A stretch of 64,000 bases of DNA from Oxyruncus cristatus (Eukaryota > Chordata > Aves > Passeriformes > Cotingidae), in the NCBI GenBank assembly GCA_013399855.1, contig VXAY01002919.1:849183-913182 (forward strand). Reading direction: 5' to 3'. Shown piece after piece: positions 24,201 through 30,543 of this stretch. The translations under genes and the position numbers were made by a program. The notes below the pieces were generated by a model. It ran no database searches, was not told the origin of the DNA, and worked only from the letters and a program-made list of their open reading frames with translations. Position 1 is the stretch's first letter; each line of letters opens with the position of its first letter.

Positions 24201-27200
24201 TACTAGATTAGGCTATTTTAACAGCATTTCTGTTGTTACTCAACACTAATCATTGTAGTGGAGAATGTAAATTTGTACCAAGTCAACTTCTGTGCTGCTT
24301 CTTTGCAGGTTTATCCAACTCCCACACTCCAGTGAGGCCACCCAGTACCTCCAGCACAGGTAGCAGAGGAAGGTGAGTGAGTGTGTCACATTAACACTGC
24401 CAGGCTGAAAATTCAGACATGAAGAATTCAAAAAAAAAAAAGAATTAACAGTGGATTAATAGGACTTTGATATAATTATGACTCAAAACCAGAAGAATGC
24501 TTACATGAAGATTTATATTTTTAATTTTTTTTCCCCTTCGCTGTGATTCTCTGTTGTAAACTCGAGCCTTTGTAAATATTCTGACATGCTTTACCTTTCA
24601 TTTGGGAAACAGTTACCTACATTCCTTTGCCCTGATGATTTTTGCCTCTTCTTTATGTGCTGGTGTCTTTCTAGCTGTGGCTCCTCGGGCAGAACTGCTG
24701 AGAAAACTGGTGTTAACTTCAAGGCTGACCAAGTGAAAGTAAAGCAGGAGCCCGGCACAGAGGAAGAGATCTGCAGCTTCTCAGGAACAGTAAAACAGGA
24801 AAAAACAGAGGATGGCAGACGGAGTGCTTGCATGGTAAAGTTAGTTTATGCAGCAATATGTTGTGGTTGTCCTAGCAGCATGTTTTAAGAAATTGGAAAT
24901 GAAGAAAAAAAGGCATTTTATTCGTAACCATCATTCCGAGAGGTGATTTTCCCTGGCAGTGCTCTGCCAGGCACGGGGTAGTCTGTCCTGTAAATTTTAT
25001 CTTCAACTATTAAAATTAAATGCCCACAGTGTAGTGGTTTTACTGCTTTTAATCCTTAATTAATAAAAGCTGTAAGTCACCTACTAATAGTAGTTCCTGG
25101 ATATTCATTCATATGTTATTACATGCAGAAATCTCCCAGTCAAAAGTTCTTATGCCAGAGCGTTAATAAGATACTCATCCCAGAGAATATTTTTCAGTGT
25201 TTCCCCTAGCTATGCTTGATTTGATGGGATTGTGTACTGAGAGCAGGGTGGTGGATTGGAGGATTTTTCCTAATGACAGTGAAAGTTTAGTTTTTCATAA
25301 ATGGTCAGTGTGTTTGGCCTGAAGGTTCAGCATATTGTTGTATATCAGGAGAAATGACTGTGTTCTTGAAAGGAAGGACTTGTGAAAAAGTAGCTTTTTT
25401 TATTTGCACCTCAGCTCTTCATAATGATTTCCCACTTATTTTGGGATGTGAGTGTAAACATCCTTTAAACAGTGGATGGCTTTGGAATTCCAGCATAGGA
25501 AGGAAGACGCCCTTCTAAAATTGCCTCTCTCCGCTTCTCATTTCAGCTCAGCAGCCCCGAGAGCAGCTTGACGCCACCACTCTCCACTACCTTGCACCTG
25601 GAAAGCGAATTAGAAGCGTTGGGAAGCCTGGAAAACCACGTGAAGACGGAGCCAACGGATCTGAGCGAGAGCTGCAAACAGTCTGGGCACGGGCTGGTGA
25701 ACGGCAAGTCCCCCGTGCGCAGCCTCATGCACCGCTCGGCCCGCGCCGGAGGGGAGGGCAACAACAAGGACGACGATCCCAACGAGGACTGGTGTGCTGT
25801 GTGCCAGAACGGGGGGGACCTGCTGTGCTGTGAGAAGTGCCCAAAGGTGTTTCACCTCACCTGTCACGTACCGACACTCCTCAGCTTCCCCAGGTACGGG
25901 GATCGCTGCCGTCCCAGAGGACGTGGGCTCGTTCGTGGGGGAGGTTGTCCATAGTGCCAGAACTTGTGTTTCACTCAACATCAGCTGGTTCTGGGTGATT
26001 TCTTGTAGTAAAACTTCTAGTAAGACTTTTCCAGTGCCTGCCTGAATTGTTTGTGCCTGGACAATGTTTAGGTGATAAACACGTGATCTCTCAGATCGTG
26101 GTACTCTTACGTAAAGTTTATTTTAAGGCAAGATGAGAGTGGTGGTGTAAAGTATTAAAACATCATTGGGAGAGGAATATGAGGGCAGGGAAAATGGCCT
26201 TGACTGGCTGGATTATTGAGAGCATTAAGGGTTATTCCTTATCTTTGGATAGTCAAGTCTTTACTGCAGTAGAGTGTGAATCTGCAAGAGTGAAAAATCG
26301 TTGTAGTCACTGATGAGAATTTGCCCCTGGATATCTGCAGTAATTGTGGTTTTTCTCTTTAGTGGAGAGTGGATATGTACATTCTGCAGAGATCTGAGCA
26401 AACCTGAAGTAGAATATGACTGTGACAATTCACAGCACAGCAAGAAGGGGAAAACAGCACAAGGCCTGAGTCCTGTGGACCAAAGGGTAGGTCTCAAATC
26501 TGCAGGAATCTGCTTTCTAGGAAAAAAATGCTTTCTCAGATTAGCTCCACCCCACTGTTTGGAGGTGGTTTTGCTGTGGCTGCAGCAAATGAAATGTAGA
26601 TGTGGCTTTTGCAACCCAGCCCAAAATGATTATAATGAGATTTTTCTTGCTGTGAGATGTGGCCGCATCTCCAGGTGACTGTGGGAATGTTCTGCTGCAT
26701 TGGGACTGTAATCAGTTAGCTAAAATTTTATGTAGACACATATTCTGTATTTAAAGGCATCATTTAACGTGTTCTTAACTAGAAGTTCTTGGAAGGTTAC
26801 ATCGATGTAACCGTCCTAAAATAATTCTGGGAGTTTGGTGTGTTAAGTCCACGCTGTCAGAGGTGCTGCAGGTGCCTTTTTGGGGAAGGTGTTAATGGCC
26901 TTGACAGTCAGAATTAATTTTAGCTTTATCAATCAGCCTGTGTGTGAAGTTTTCTCAAATCAAAACCCTCCAAAGGAGTTACAAGCAAAGCGAAGAAAAA
27001 TATTTCAACAGGGTGTTTTTAGAAACCTCTGGGTTTGGTTTCAGATTGTTTCATTTTGTCTCGTGGGGAAAAGAGAAGTCTGTAGCTCAGTCCTGTCCTG
27101 TTACATGTGGTTGTGATTGGACAGAAGCAGTGAAAGTGGCTGTAGTTTGCTGGTTTATTTTTTTAATTTGCAGTAGATTAGCATGCCCTCACCATGTTTA

Positions 27201-30200
27201 ATTTTAGCCCTTGGCTTTTGTTTCGGAAGAAGAAAGCAAAGAGGAAGAAACTTGTGAACATTGAAGTGGTGTTCTGCCTCCTAAAAATTATAACTTTCCT
27301 AATTAAGCTTTTGGGGGTTGCATCTAAATTTTCTAGTACTGAGCTGTTGAAGTACAAACCTATTTAAAATAGGAAGGTGTGAATTTCTGTGCTAAGGATA
27401 AATTAAGAGTATTAATCTGAAGCTGTTTCTTTCTTTATAGAAATGTGAACGACTCCTGCTTTACCTGTATTGCCACGAGCTGAGCATTGAATTTCAAGAG
27501 CCAGTCCCAGCCTCGGTGAGTCTCCTGGGAAACGGTTTGTGATTTATTTCTCATACATAACACCTCTGAAAGTCTAAAGTTGAAGGAACTGACTTTACTA
27601 GAGGCATGTCTCCCTTGATCAGTCTAGAAGGTCTGGCAGTCATCCAGCATTTTGTGATACTGAAAGAAGCTGATTCTGTGGCTTCCCCATGCAGATGCTT
27701 CACTGCCAGTCTCCAAAACAGATACTTAAAAATACTTTCCATCAGCAGTTATTGACTTGAAAGAAGATGTCTCAGGATACCCATGAAATTCAAAGTGCTT
27801 TGGGAGAGCTCTTTTTTTTCTTTTTGGACAAACTTTGCAATGAAAGGAGGAAGGAAACTGCTTTGACTCTTCTGTTTTCAGCTGTAAAAGAAGTAACTGT
27901 AATGAAAAGCCTTTCTGTGCTGTGATAGAGAATAATGCAATCATTTGGGTTGGAAGGGACCTTAAAGGTCATCTCATTCCACCCCCTGCAGTGGGCAGGG
28001 ACACCTTCCACCAGCTCAGGTTGCTCCAAGCCCTGTCCAGCCTGGCCTTGGACACTTCCAGGGATCCAGGGGCAGCCACAGCTTCTCTGGGCAACCTGTG
28101 CCAGGGCCTCCCCACCCTCCCAGGGAAGAATTCCTTCCCAATATCCCATCTAACCTTGCCCTCTGGCAGTGGGAAGCCATTCCCCTTTGTCCTATCACTC
28201 CATACCCTCGTAAAGAACTTTTTAAACTTTTTAAACAGTTGAAATTATTTTTGTTTGCTGAACATGCACGAAGTGTATGACGAGACCAACTCACTGATAA
28301 CCTTCAAAAACTCAGCTGCTCCCGTGAGCTCTGTAGTGATTTTAGGGGATAAATGGCTGTTTGTTTCTCGCAGATACCAAACTACTATAAAATTATAAAG
28401 AAACCAATGGATTTATCCACGGTGAAGAAGAAGCTGCAGAAGAAGCATTCCCAGCACTACCAGACTCCCGAGGATTTCGTGGCAGACGTCCGGTTGATCT
28501 TCAAGAACTGTGAACGGTTTAATGAAGTATGTTAACTTCCAATCTCAGCACCCTGCTCTTTTAGATTTAAGATTTATTTCAGCATGGTTGTGCAGCTTCT
28601 CCAGTTAAAGGCTCTGCTGCCAGCCCTAACTTCCGCTTTTGGAGCAGATGCCGAATCAGACACGTGAAAACCAAACCAAACAAAGGCAACTGCAGAAATA
28701 CTTGTGGTTTTTAGTTAAATTGGGAGTTCAGCCCTTCACAGAGGGAACTCTTAAAATGCTTTCACTGGTATGGATCTCTGACTGAGGGGCAGGGTGACCT
28801 CGTTACTGAGTGAAGTGCTTAGGAAGTGAGGTAATAAAGACAAACAAAGTCCTTAAAACTGTTTCAAACTGTACAGATTGTTGTTTTACACTCATGAAAT
28901 GTGGTTAAGTTCCATTGAGAAGCTTCCTCTACTGAGAAGTGCCTTTCTGAAGAATATTCTGGTTCTGGTACCTCACTGAGTACAGGAAAGCTTTAAGGTT
29001 GTTACTGCCAGTATTGACCTTACTGCTTTAGCTCATGGGTAGTTGGGCTTTCACAAAAACCAGTTTGCAGTGGATAATTTGGATATGGAGTCGTATCTCT
29101 TACTAATTTTGCAGTGATCCCATCTCATAGTGAACTGTTTGTACCTTACATGGGAAATGTGACTTGGGGAGATGAATTACCTGAGTGTTACTGCTAATGG
29201 GGCAAGGGAAGAATAATCTGAGTATTGCCAAAAAATGGTGGTATCGTGGTGAGACAGAGTAGGAGCTCAGAGGGTTCCTGATTTCTGACAAAAGGCATCA
29301 CAGGGAGTGGCTTTCCTCTGCCCTTAGAAATGCATAAACAGGCCAGTATTTCTCTGTACAATGTAACCTGGATTTGCAGTGTTTGGGCTGCAGTTCTGGC
29401 TCCGTGCAGAAGTAAATTGAAGGGACTGCACAGAGCTGCAATTAAAACCCCCCCAGTAAAAATCAAGGTTAATGATGTGATGCTGTAAATGCTCACAAGC
29501 ATTTGGGACTTTGACAGCCCCAACTCCTTTCTGTCTCTGCATTAGATGGAGGTTCATGAGCACTGGGGAAGGAGTTGCAACTGTGAACTTCTCAATTAAG
29601 GGAATTAATGAAGCAGCTACTGCAGGGTAAAACAAGCTGCAGCTCTCAGGGACCAGAGTAAAAGAAGGGAGGAAGGACTGAGGGATGTGATGGTTTGCTC
29701 TTCTTTTTCTTTTTTTTTTTTTTTTTAAACAAAAAAAAAGATGTTTCAGCTTGTCTGGCTTATGGCAGAAATTGAGTCCCCTTGACCTCTCACAGTGGCA
29801 TCATATCCAGTGCCTCTAAGCCAAATGCTTTTAAAAACCAGAAATCCAAGTGGGGGCAGACCCCTGGAAAGCAGTTTCCTGGAGCACTTCTCTCCAGAGT
29901 GAGACTTTCCACAAAAATGTCCAGGCAACTAAACTTTAGAACCAAGAAAAGCAGTCATGAGTAGCAAATGACTGGGAGCTACTTATTTGTGCGAGAGTTG
30001 TGTGTTTTGTTGAAGGTTTATTTACCACCTAAGACTGTCTTAAACCTGCTGCCTCTTAAGTTTGGGAACTAAAGAGCTCAGCCCATAACAAACTGTGGTG
30101 TTTGTTATGGCTGACTTTAGTCATCCAATCCTATGCGATCTGGTAACTTTAGGAAGGATTATAATTTCATTTTTTTTGACTCTGGTATCCTTTTTAGATG

Positions 30201-30543
30201 ATGAAAGTTGTTCAAGTTTATGCAGAAACACAAGAGATTAATTTGAAGGTAAGCGTTTCAGACCATGCACACTTGGTGAAGGGATGTGCATTTCCAACAG
30301 GTGAATATTCCTGTCTTCTTTCATTCACAGGCTGATTCAGAAGTAGCACAGGCAGGGAAGGCAGTTGCATTATACTTTGAAGATAAACTTTCAGAGATCT
30401 ACCCAGACAGGACCTTCCAGCCTTTGCCTGAATTTGAGCAGGAAGAGGATGATGGTGAAATAACTGAGGACTCCGATGAAGATTTTATACAACCACGTAG
30501 AAAACGCCTAAAATCAGATGAGAGACCAGTGCATATAAAGTAA
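1..30543 (+). CDS. TRIM33: TRIM33 (TIF1-gamma, Ectodermin), gene span of 20 coding exons, 5' partial
   Basis: TRIM33 is a nuclear E3 ubiquitin/SUMO ligase and histone reader that binds SMAD2/3 or SMAD4 and acts in TGF-beta signalling, haematopoiesis and transcription elongation. Joining the 20 exons listed below gives one open frame (codons start at base 2) of 1010 residues plus stop. Counting from that first codon: RING about 18-80, B-box1 109-150, B-box2 166-202, coiled coil about 203-330, Pro/Gln/Met-rich linker 370-690 with VKQE/VKTE SUMO-type motifs, PHD finger about 771-816, bromodomain about 848-965, and an acidic then basic tail ending RPVHIK. Human TRIM33 has 1127 residues; about 107 N-terminal residues lie upstream of the window. 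The paralogue TRIM24 is less likely because the sequence follows TRIM33 nearly residue for residue and SYT6 lies downstream as in human. Every junction is GT-AG and phase-consistent except the exon 6 acceptor. The gene is about 35 kb, much smaller than in mammals. Confidence 0.97.
461..897 (+). mobile_element. CR1 LINE fragment, sense orientation
   Basis: The segment reads like the CR1 3' region: a GGATGGAGCAGCTCTGCTGTG block, then a frame remnant, the CACAGCTTGCCCAGAGAAG block and a 3' end resembling GGCTGCTTCCAACCCAAATT. It is 5'-truncated, as nearly all avian CR1 copies are, and diverged. It is inserted in TRIM33 intron 1 in the gene's own orientation. The boundaries are approximate. Confidence 0.85.
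1551..1744 (-). mobile_element. CR1 LINE fragment, antisense
   Basis: It starts with ATCATAGAATCACAGAATCC, the reverse complement of the CR1 3' octamer tip, followed by GGTTTGGGTTGGAAG, the GGGCAGGGACACCTTCCACC block and TTGGACACTTCCAGGGAT. It breaks off at CCACCACCCTCTC, so only the last 190 or so bases of the element remain. Confidence 0.92.
2004..2401 (+). mobile_element. CR1 LINE fragment, sense orientation (different subfamily)
   Basis: The CR1 3' region is recognisable from GGAGCATCTCTGTTGTGAGG, GGCCATAAACTAAAACACAA, GCACTGGAACAGCTGCCCAG and the 3' end GGACTGGATGATCTCCAGGG then TCTGGGATTCTGTG. Wording around the last 100 bases differs from the copy at 461, so it probably belongs to another CR1 subfamily. 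Confidence 0.9.
3770..4350 (+). mobile_element. candidate solo LTR of an avian endogenous retrovirus
   Basis: Three imperfect tandem copies of a unit of about 31 bp plus a partial fourth (3784-3892; core GCTTTAATTGAA...AAAGACAAGTT) are followed by a purine-rich stretch, a pyrimidine-rich stretch, an AATAAA signal at about 4205 and a GC-richer block ending near GAACAGTCACC. That order (repeated U3, poly(A) signal, R/U5-like end) fits a solo LTR. I could not fix TG...CA ends, a target-site duplication or any internal gag/pol sequence, so this is an inference. Confidence 0.35.
3784..3892 (+). repeat. 31-bp imperfect tandem repeat, about 3.5 copies
   Basis: Units begin at about 3784, 3815, 3845 and 3876. 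Each has a TTTAATTGA-type or AATAATTAA-type motif followed by AAAGACRAG. The last copy is incomplete. It lies at the left end of the LTR-like segment. Confidence 0.75.
10958..11076 (+). CDS. TRIM33: TRIM33 exon 2: end of RING finger
   Basis: It is preceded by the acceptor TGTGTTGCAG and followed by GTATGG. It encodes [20 protein letters not shown], whose CPIC supplies the last two RING zinc ligands, then [20 protein letters not shown], the linker to B-box1. It is 119 bp, enters in phase 1 and leaves in phase 0. Confidence 0.96.
11161..11308 (+). CDS. TRIM33: TRIM33 exon 3: B-box1
   Basis: The acceptor is CCCTTCGCAG and the donor is GTGAGT. The exon begins [15 protein letters not shown] and continues [11 protein letters not shown], the B-box type 1 zinc ligands, ending KKEDVSS plus one base of a split Glu codon. 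It is separated from exon 2 by only 84 bp. Confidence 0.96.
13217..13280 (-). mobile_element. degraded CR1 3' end, antisense
   Basis: The segment AAATCATTAAGGTCGCAAAA followed by GACGTCAAAGGTCATCCAG and TTCCAACC resembles the reverse complement of a CR1 3' end of the type AATCATTAAGGTTGGAAAAG. Only about 65 bases are recognisable. Confidence 0.6.
13428..13560 (+). CDS. TRIM33: TRIM33 exon 4: B-box2
   Basis: It begins after AAAAACAG with the rest of the split Glu codon, then [20 protein letters not shown] and [14 protein letters not shown], ending LLEHKEH plus two bases of an Arg codon. The C..H, C..C, C..C and H..H ligand spacing is that of B-box type 2. The donor is GTACAG. Confidence 0.96.
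14978..15094 (+). CDS. TRIM33: TRIM33 exon 5: start of coiled coil
   Basis: The acceptor is TCAAAAG. The exon completes Arg and reads [19 protein letters not shown], then [19 protein letters not shown]. It ends with AG, two bases of an Arg codon, followed by the strong donor GTAAGT. The heptad-like Leu spacing fits the TRIM coiled coil used for oligomerisation. Confidence 0.95.
15970..16084 (+). CDS. TRIM33: TRIM33 exon 6: coiled coil; acceptor lacks AG
   Basis: It encodes [19 protein letters not shown], then [19 protein letters not shown], and is followed by GTACAG. To stay in frame with exon 5 (phase 2) the exon must begin at the G of base 15970. The bases just before it are a T-run and CT, not AG. 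The next AG dinucleotides downstream (15976-77 and 15979-80) both put the frame out. Protein conservation shows the exon is real, so either the splice site is aberrant here or an AG has been lost from the sequence. Confidence 0.88.
17166..17312 (+). CDS. TRIM33: TRIM33 exon 7: end of coiled coil
   Basis: The acceptor is TTTTTAG. It encodes [20 protein letters not shown], then [20 protein letters not shown] and TALLYSKRL, all close to human TRIM33. It is 147 bp, phase 0 to 0, with donor GTGAGG. A CR1 element begins about 23 bp after the donor. Confidence 0.96.
17336..17690 (-). mobile_element. CR1 LINE fragment, antisense, just after exon 7
   Basis: It reads CTGGAAGGGATCACAG, GGCCCTGCACAGACACCTCA, ACAATCCCACCCTGTCCCTG, GAAGAACCTTTTCCTGATAT and CAGCTCCAACCATTCC, the antisense of a CR1 3' region. 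It is the same subfamily as the copies at 44716, 60261 and 61585. The far end is ill-defined. Confidence 0.9.
18235..18352 (+). CDS. TRIM33: TRIM33 exon 8
   Basis: The acceptor is TTCCATCAG and the donor is GTGAGA. It encodes [20 protein letters not shown], then [19 protein letters not shown] plus one base of a Gly codon. This is the conserved TIF1-family segment after the coiled coil. It is 118 bp, phase 0 to 1. Confidence 0.96.
18568..18738 (-). mobile_element. CR1 LINE fragment, antisense
   Basis: It reads CTGGAATGGTTTGGGTTGGA, AGGGACCTTAAAGCCCATCT, GGGCAGGGACACCTTCCACC and CTTGGACACTTCCAGGGATC, then stops at GGGCAACCTGTGTGAG. It is in TRIM33 intron 8. Confidence 0.92.
19535..19779 (+). 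CDS. TRIM33: TRIM33 exon 9: Gln/Met-rich linker
   Basis: The acceptor is TTTTGTTTAG and the donor is GTAAAT. It encodes [20 protein letters not shown], then [20 protein letters not shown] and [19 protein letters not shown], ending QVLQQQ. The region is believed to be disordered and to contribute to partner binding. Compared with human TRIM33 as I remember it, a Thr/Gln-rich stretch of about ten residues is missing before the final LQQQ. Confidence 0.95.
20012..20176 (+). CDS. TRIM33: TRIM33 exon 10
   Basis: The acceptor is AACCCTTGCAG and the donor is GTATAT, a weaker site. It encodes [20 protein letters not shown], then [20 protein letters not shown] and [15 protein letters not shown]. It is 165 bp, phase 0 to 0, and very close to human. 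Confidence 0.95.
20985..21185 (+). CDS. TRIM33: TRIM33 exon 11
   Basis: The acceptor is CTCTCCCTGCAG and the donor is GTCAGT. It encodes [20 protein letters not shown], then [20 protein letters not shown] and [20 protein letters not shown], ending IPPIQ. This is the Ser/Thr/Pro-rich linker. It is 201 bp, phase 0 to 0. Confidence 0.96.
21509..21799 (+). repeat. 32-bp minisatellite in TRIM33 intron 11
   Basis: About nine head-to-tail units carry TAGAATAGTTGAATAGTTAG followed by GGAAGATACCCC. The units near 21652-21780 are almost identical to each other. The left copies are more diverged, and one (about 21629) is shortened. The array is flanked by ordinary intronic sequence. Confidence 0.93.
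23077..23209 (+). CDS. TRIM33: TRIM33 exon 12
   Basis: The acceptor is TTTTTTCTTCTTAG and the donor is GTAAGT. It encodes [20 protein letters not shown], then [20 protein letters not shown] and PGSS plus one base. It resembles the [20 protein letters not shown] segment of human TRIM33. Phase 0 to 1. Confidence 0.96.
23719..23919 (+). mobile_element. CR1 LINE fragment, sense
   Basis: It reads GGTGGGGAGGCCCTGGCACA, GGTTGCCCAGAGAAGC, GGAAGTGTCCAAGGCCAGGT, TGGATGGGGCTTGGAGCAAC and GGTGTCCCTGCCCATGGCAG, then TTCCCAAACCATTCTGGGAT. It is the last 200 bp of the element, in TRIM33 intron 12. Confidence 0.92.
24309..24372 (+). CDS. TRIM33: TRIM33 exon 13
   Basis: This short exon of 64 bp has acceptor TTCTTTGCAG and donor GTGAGT. 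It completes Gly and encodes [20 protein letters not shown] plus two bases of a Ser codon. Phase 1 to 2. Confidence 0.95.
24675..24834 (+). CDS. TRIM33: TRIM33 exon 14: SUMO-motif region
   Basis: The acceptor is GTCTTTCTAG and the donor is GTAAAG. It encodes [20 protein letters not shown], then [17 protein letters not shown] and [16 protein letters not shown]. The two VKQE sequences match the hydrophobic-Lys-x-Glu SUMO acceptor consensus; SUMOylation of this part of human TRIM33 is known. Phase 2 to 0. Confidence 0.96.
25547..25893 (+). CDS. TRIM33: TRIM33 exon 15: start of PHD finger
   Basis: The largest internal exon (347 bp), with acceptor CTCATTTCAG and donor GTACGG. It begins [14 protein letters not shown], carries another SUMO-type VKTEP, and then has the PHD zinc ligands in [18 protein letters not shown] and FHLTCH. 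It ends LLSFP plus two bases of Ser. It is GC-rich relative to neighbouring exons. Confidence 0.97.
26363..26486 (+). CDS. TRIM33: TRIM33 exon 16: end of PHD finger, PHD-bromo linker
   Basis: The acceptor is TTTTTCTCTTTAG and the donor is GTAGGT. It encodes [20 protein letters not shown], whose CTFC gives the last two PHD ligands, then [20 protein letters not shown] and R. Human has [10 protein letters not shown]. In TRIM33 the PHD and bromodomain act together as a histone H3 reader. Phase 2 to 0. Confidence 0.96.
27441..27515 (+). CDS. TRIM33: TRIM33 exon 17: bromodomain helix Z
   Basis: A 75-bp exon with acceptor TTTCTTTATAG and donor GTGAGT. It encodes [20 protein letters not shown] and PVPAS, the first helix of the bromodomain and the start of the ZA loop. 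Phase 0 to 0. Confidence 0.96.
27941..28215 (-). mobile_element. CR1 LINE fragment, antisense
   Basis: It reads TTTGGGTTGGAAGGGACCTT, AAAGGTCATCTCATTCCACC, GGGCAGGGACACCTTCCACC, CCAGGGAAGAATTCCTTCCC and CCTTTGTCCTATCACTCCAT. It is one of the longer copies here and sits about 160 bp before exon 18. Confidence 0.93.
28374..28526 (+). CDS. TRIM33: TRIM33 exon 18: bromodomain core
   Basis: The acceptor is GTTTCTCGCAG and the donor is GTATGT. It encodes [20 protein letters not shown], then [20 protein letters not shown] and [18 protein letters not shown] and FKNCERFN are bromodomain signature stretches; the RFN Asn is in the position of the acetyl-lysine anchor. 153 bp, phase 0 to 0. Confidence 0.97.
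30198..30248 (+). CDS. TRIM33: TRIM33 exon 19: 17-codon probable cassette exon
   Basis: A 51-bp exon encoding [17 protein letters not shown], with acceptor TTTTTAG and donor GTAAGC, phase 0 to 0. Its length equals the 17-residue difference between the two human TRIM33 isoforms (1127 and 1110 residues), so it is likely the same skipped exon. It inserts within the bromodomain. Confidence 0.93.
30331..30543 (+). CDS. TRIM33: TRIM33 exon 20: end of bromodomain, C-terminal tail, stop
   Basis: The acceptor is TTTCATTCACAG. It encodes [20 protein letters not shown], the last bromodomain helix, then an acidic stretch [17 protein letters not shown] and a basic tail [16 protein letters not shown], with TAA at 30541-30543. 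It lies 82 bp after exon 19. Confidence 0.97.
   Translation, partial: ADSEVAQAGKAVALYFEDKLSEIYPDRTFQPLPEFEQEEDDGEITEDSDEDFIQPRRKRLKSDERPVHIK

Larger units (their letters stand above)
11309..30330 (+). other. TRIM33 introns 3 to 19, overview
   Basis: Intron lengths are: 3, 2119 bp; 4, 1417; 5, 875; 6, 1081; 7, 922; 8, 1182; 9, 232; 10, 808; 11, 1891; 12, 1099; 13, 302; 14, 712; 15, 469; 16, 954; 17, 858; 18, 1671; 19, 82. CR1 pieces lie in introns 3 (degraded), 7, 8, 12 and 17, and a 32-bp minisatellite lies in intron 11. Homopolymer A/T tracts are common. In the rest I see no gene, RNA gene or other repeat. Confidence 0.85.

Noticed and set aside
1..30543. TRIM24 (TIF1-alpha) or TRIM66 as the identity of the gene
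   Set aside because: Domain order is shared, but the residue-level match to TRIM33, the C-terminus RPVHIK and the downstream SYT6 exon support TRIM33.
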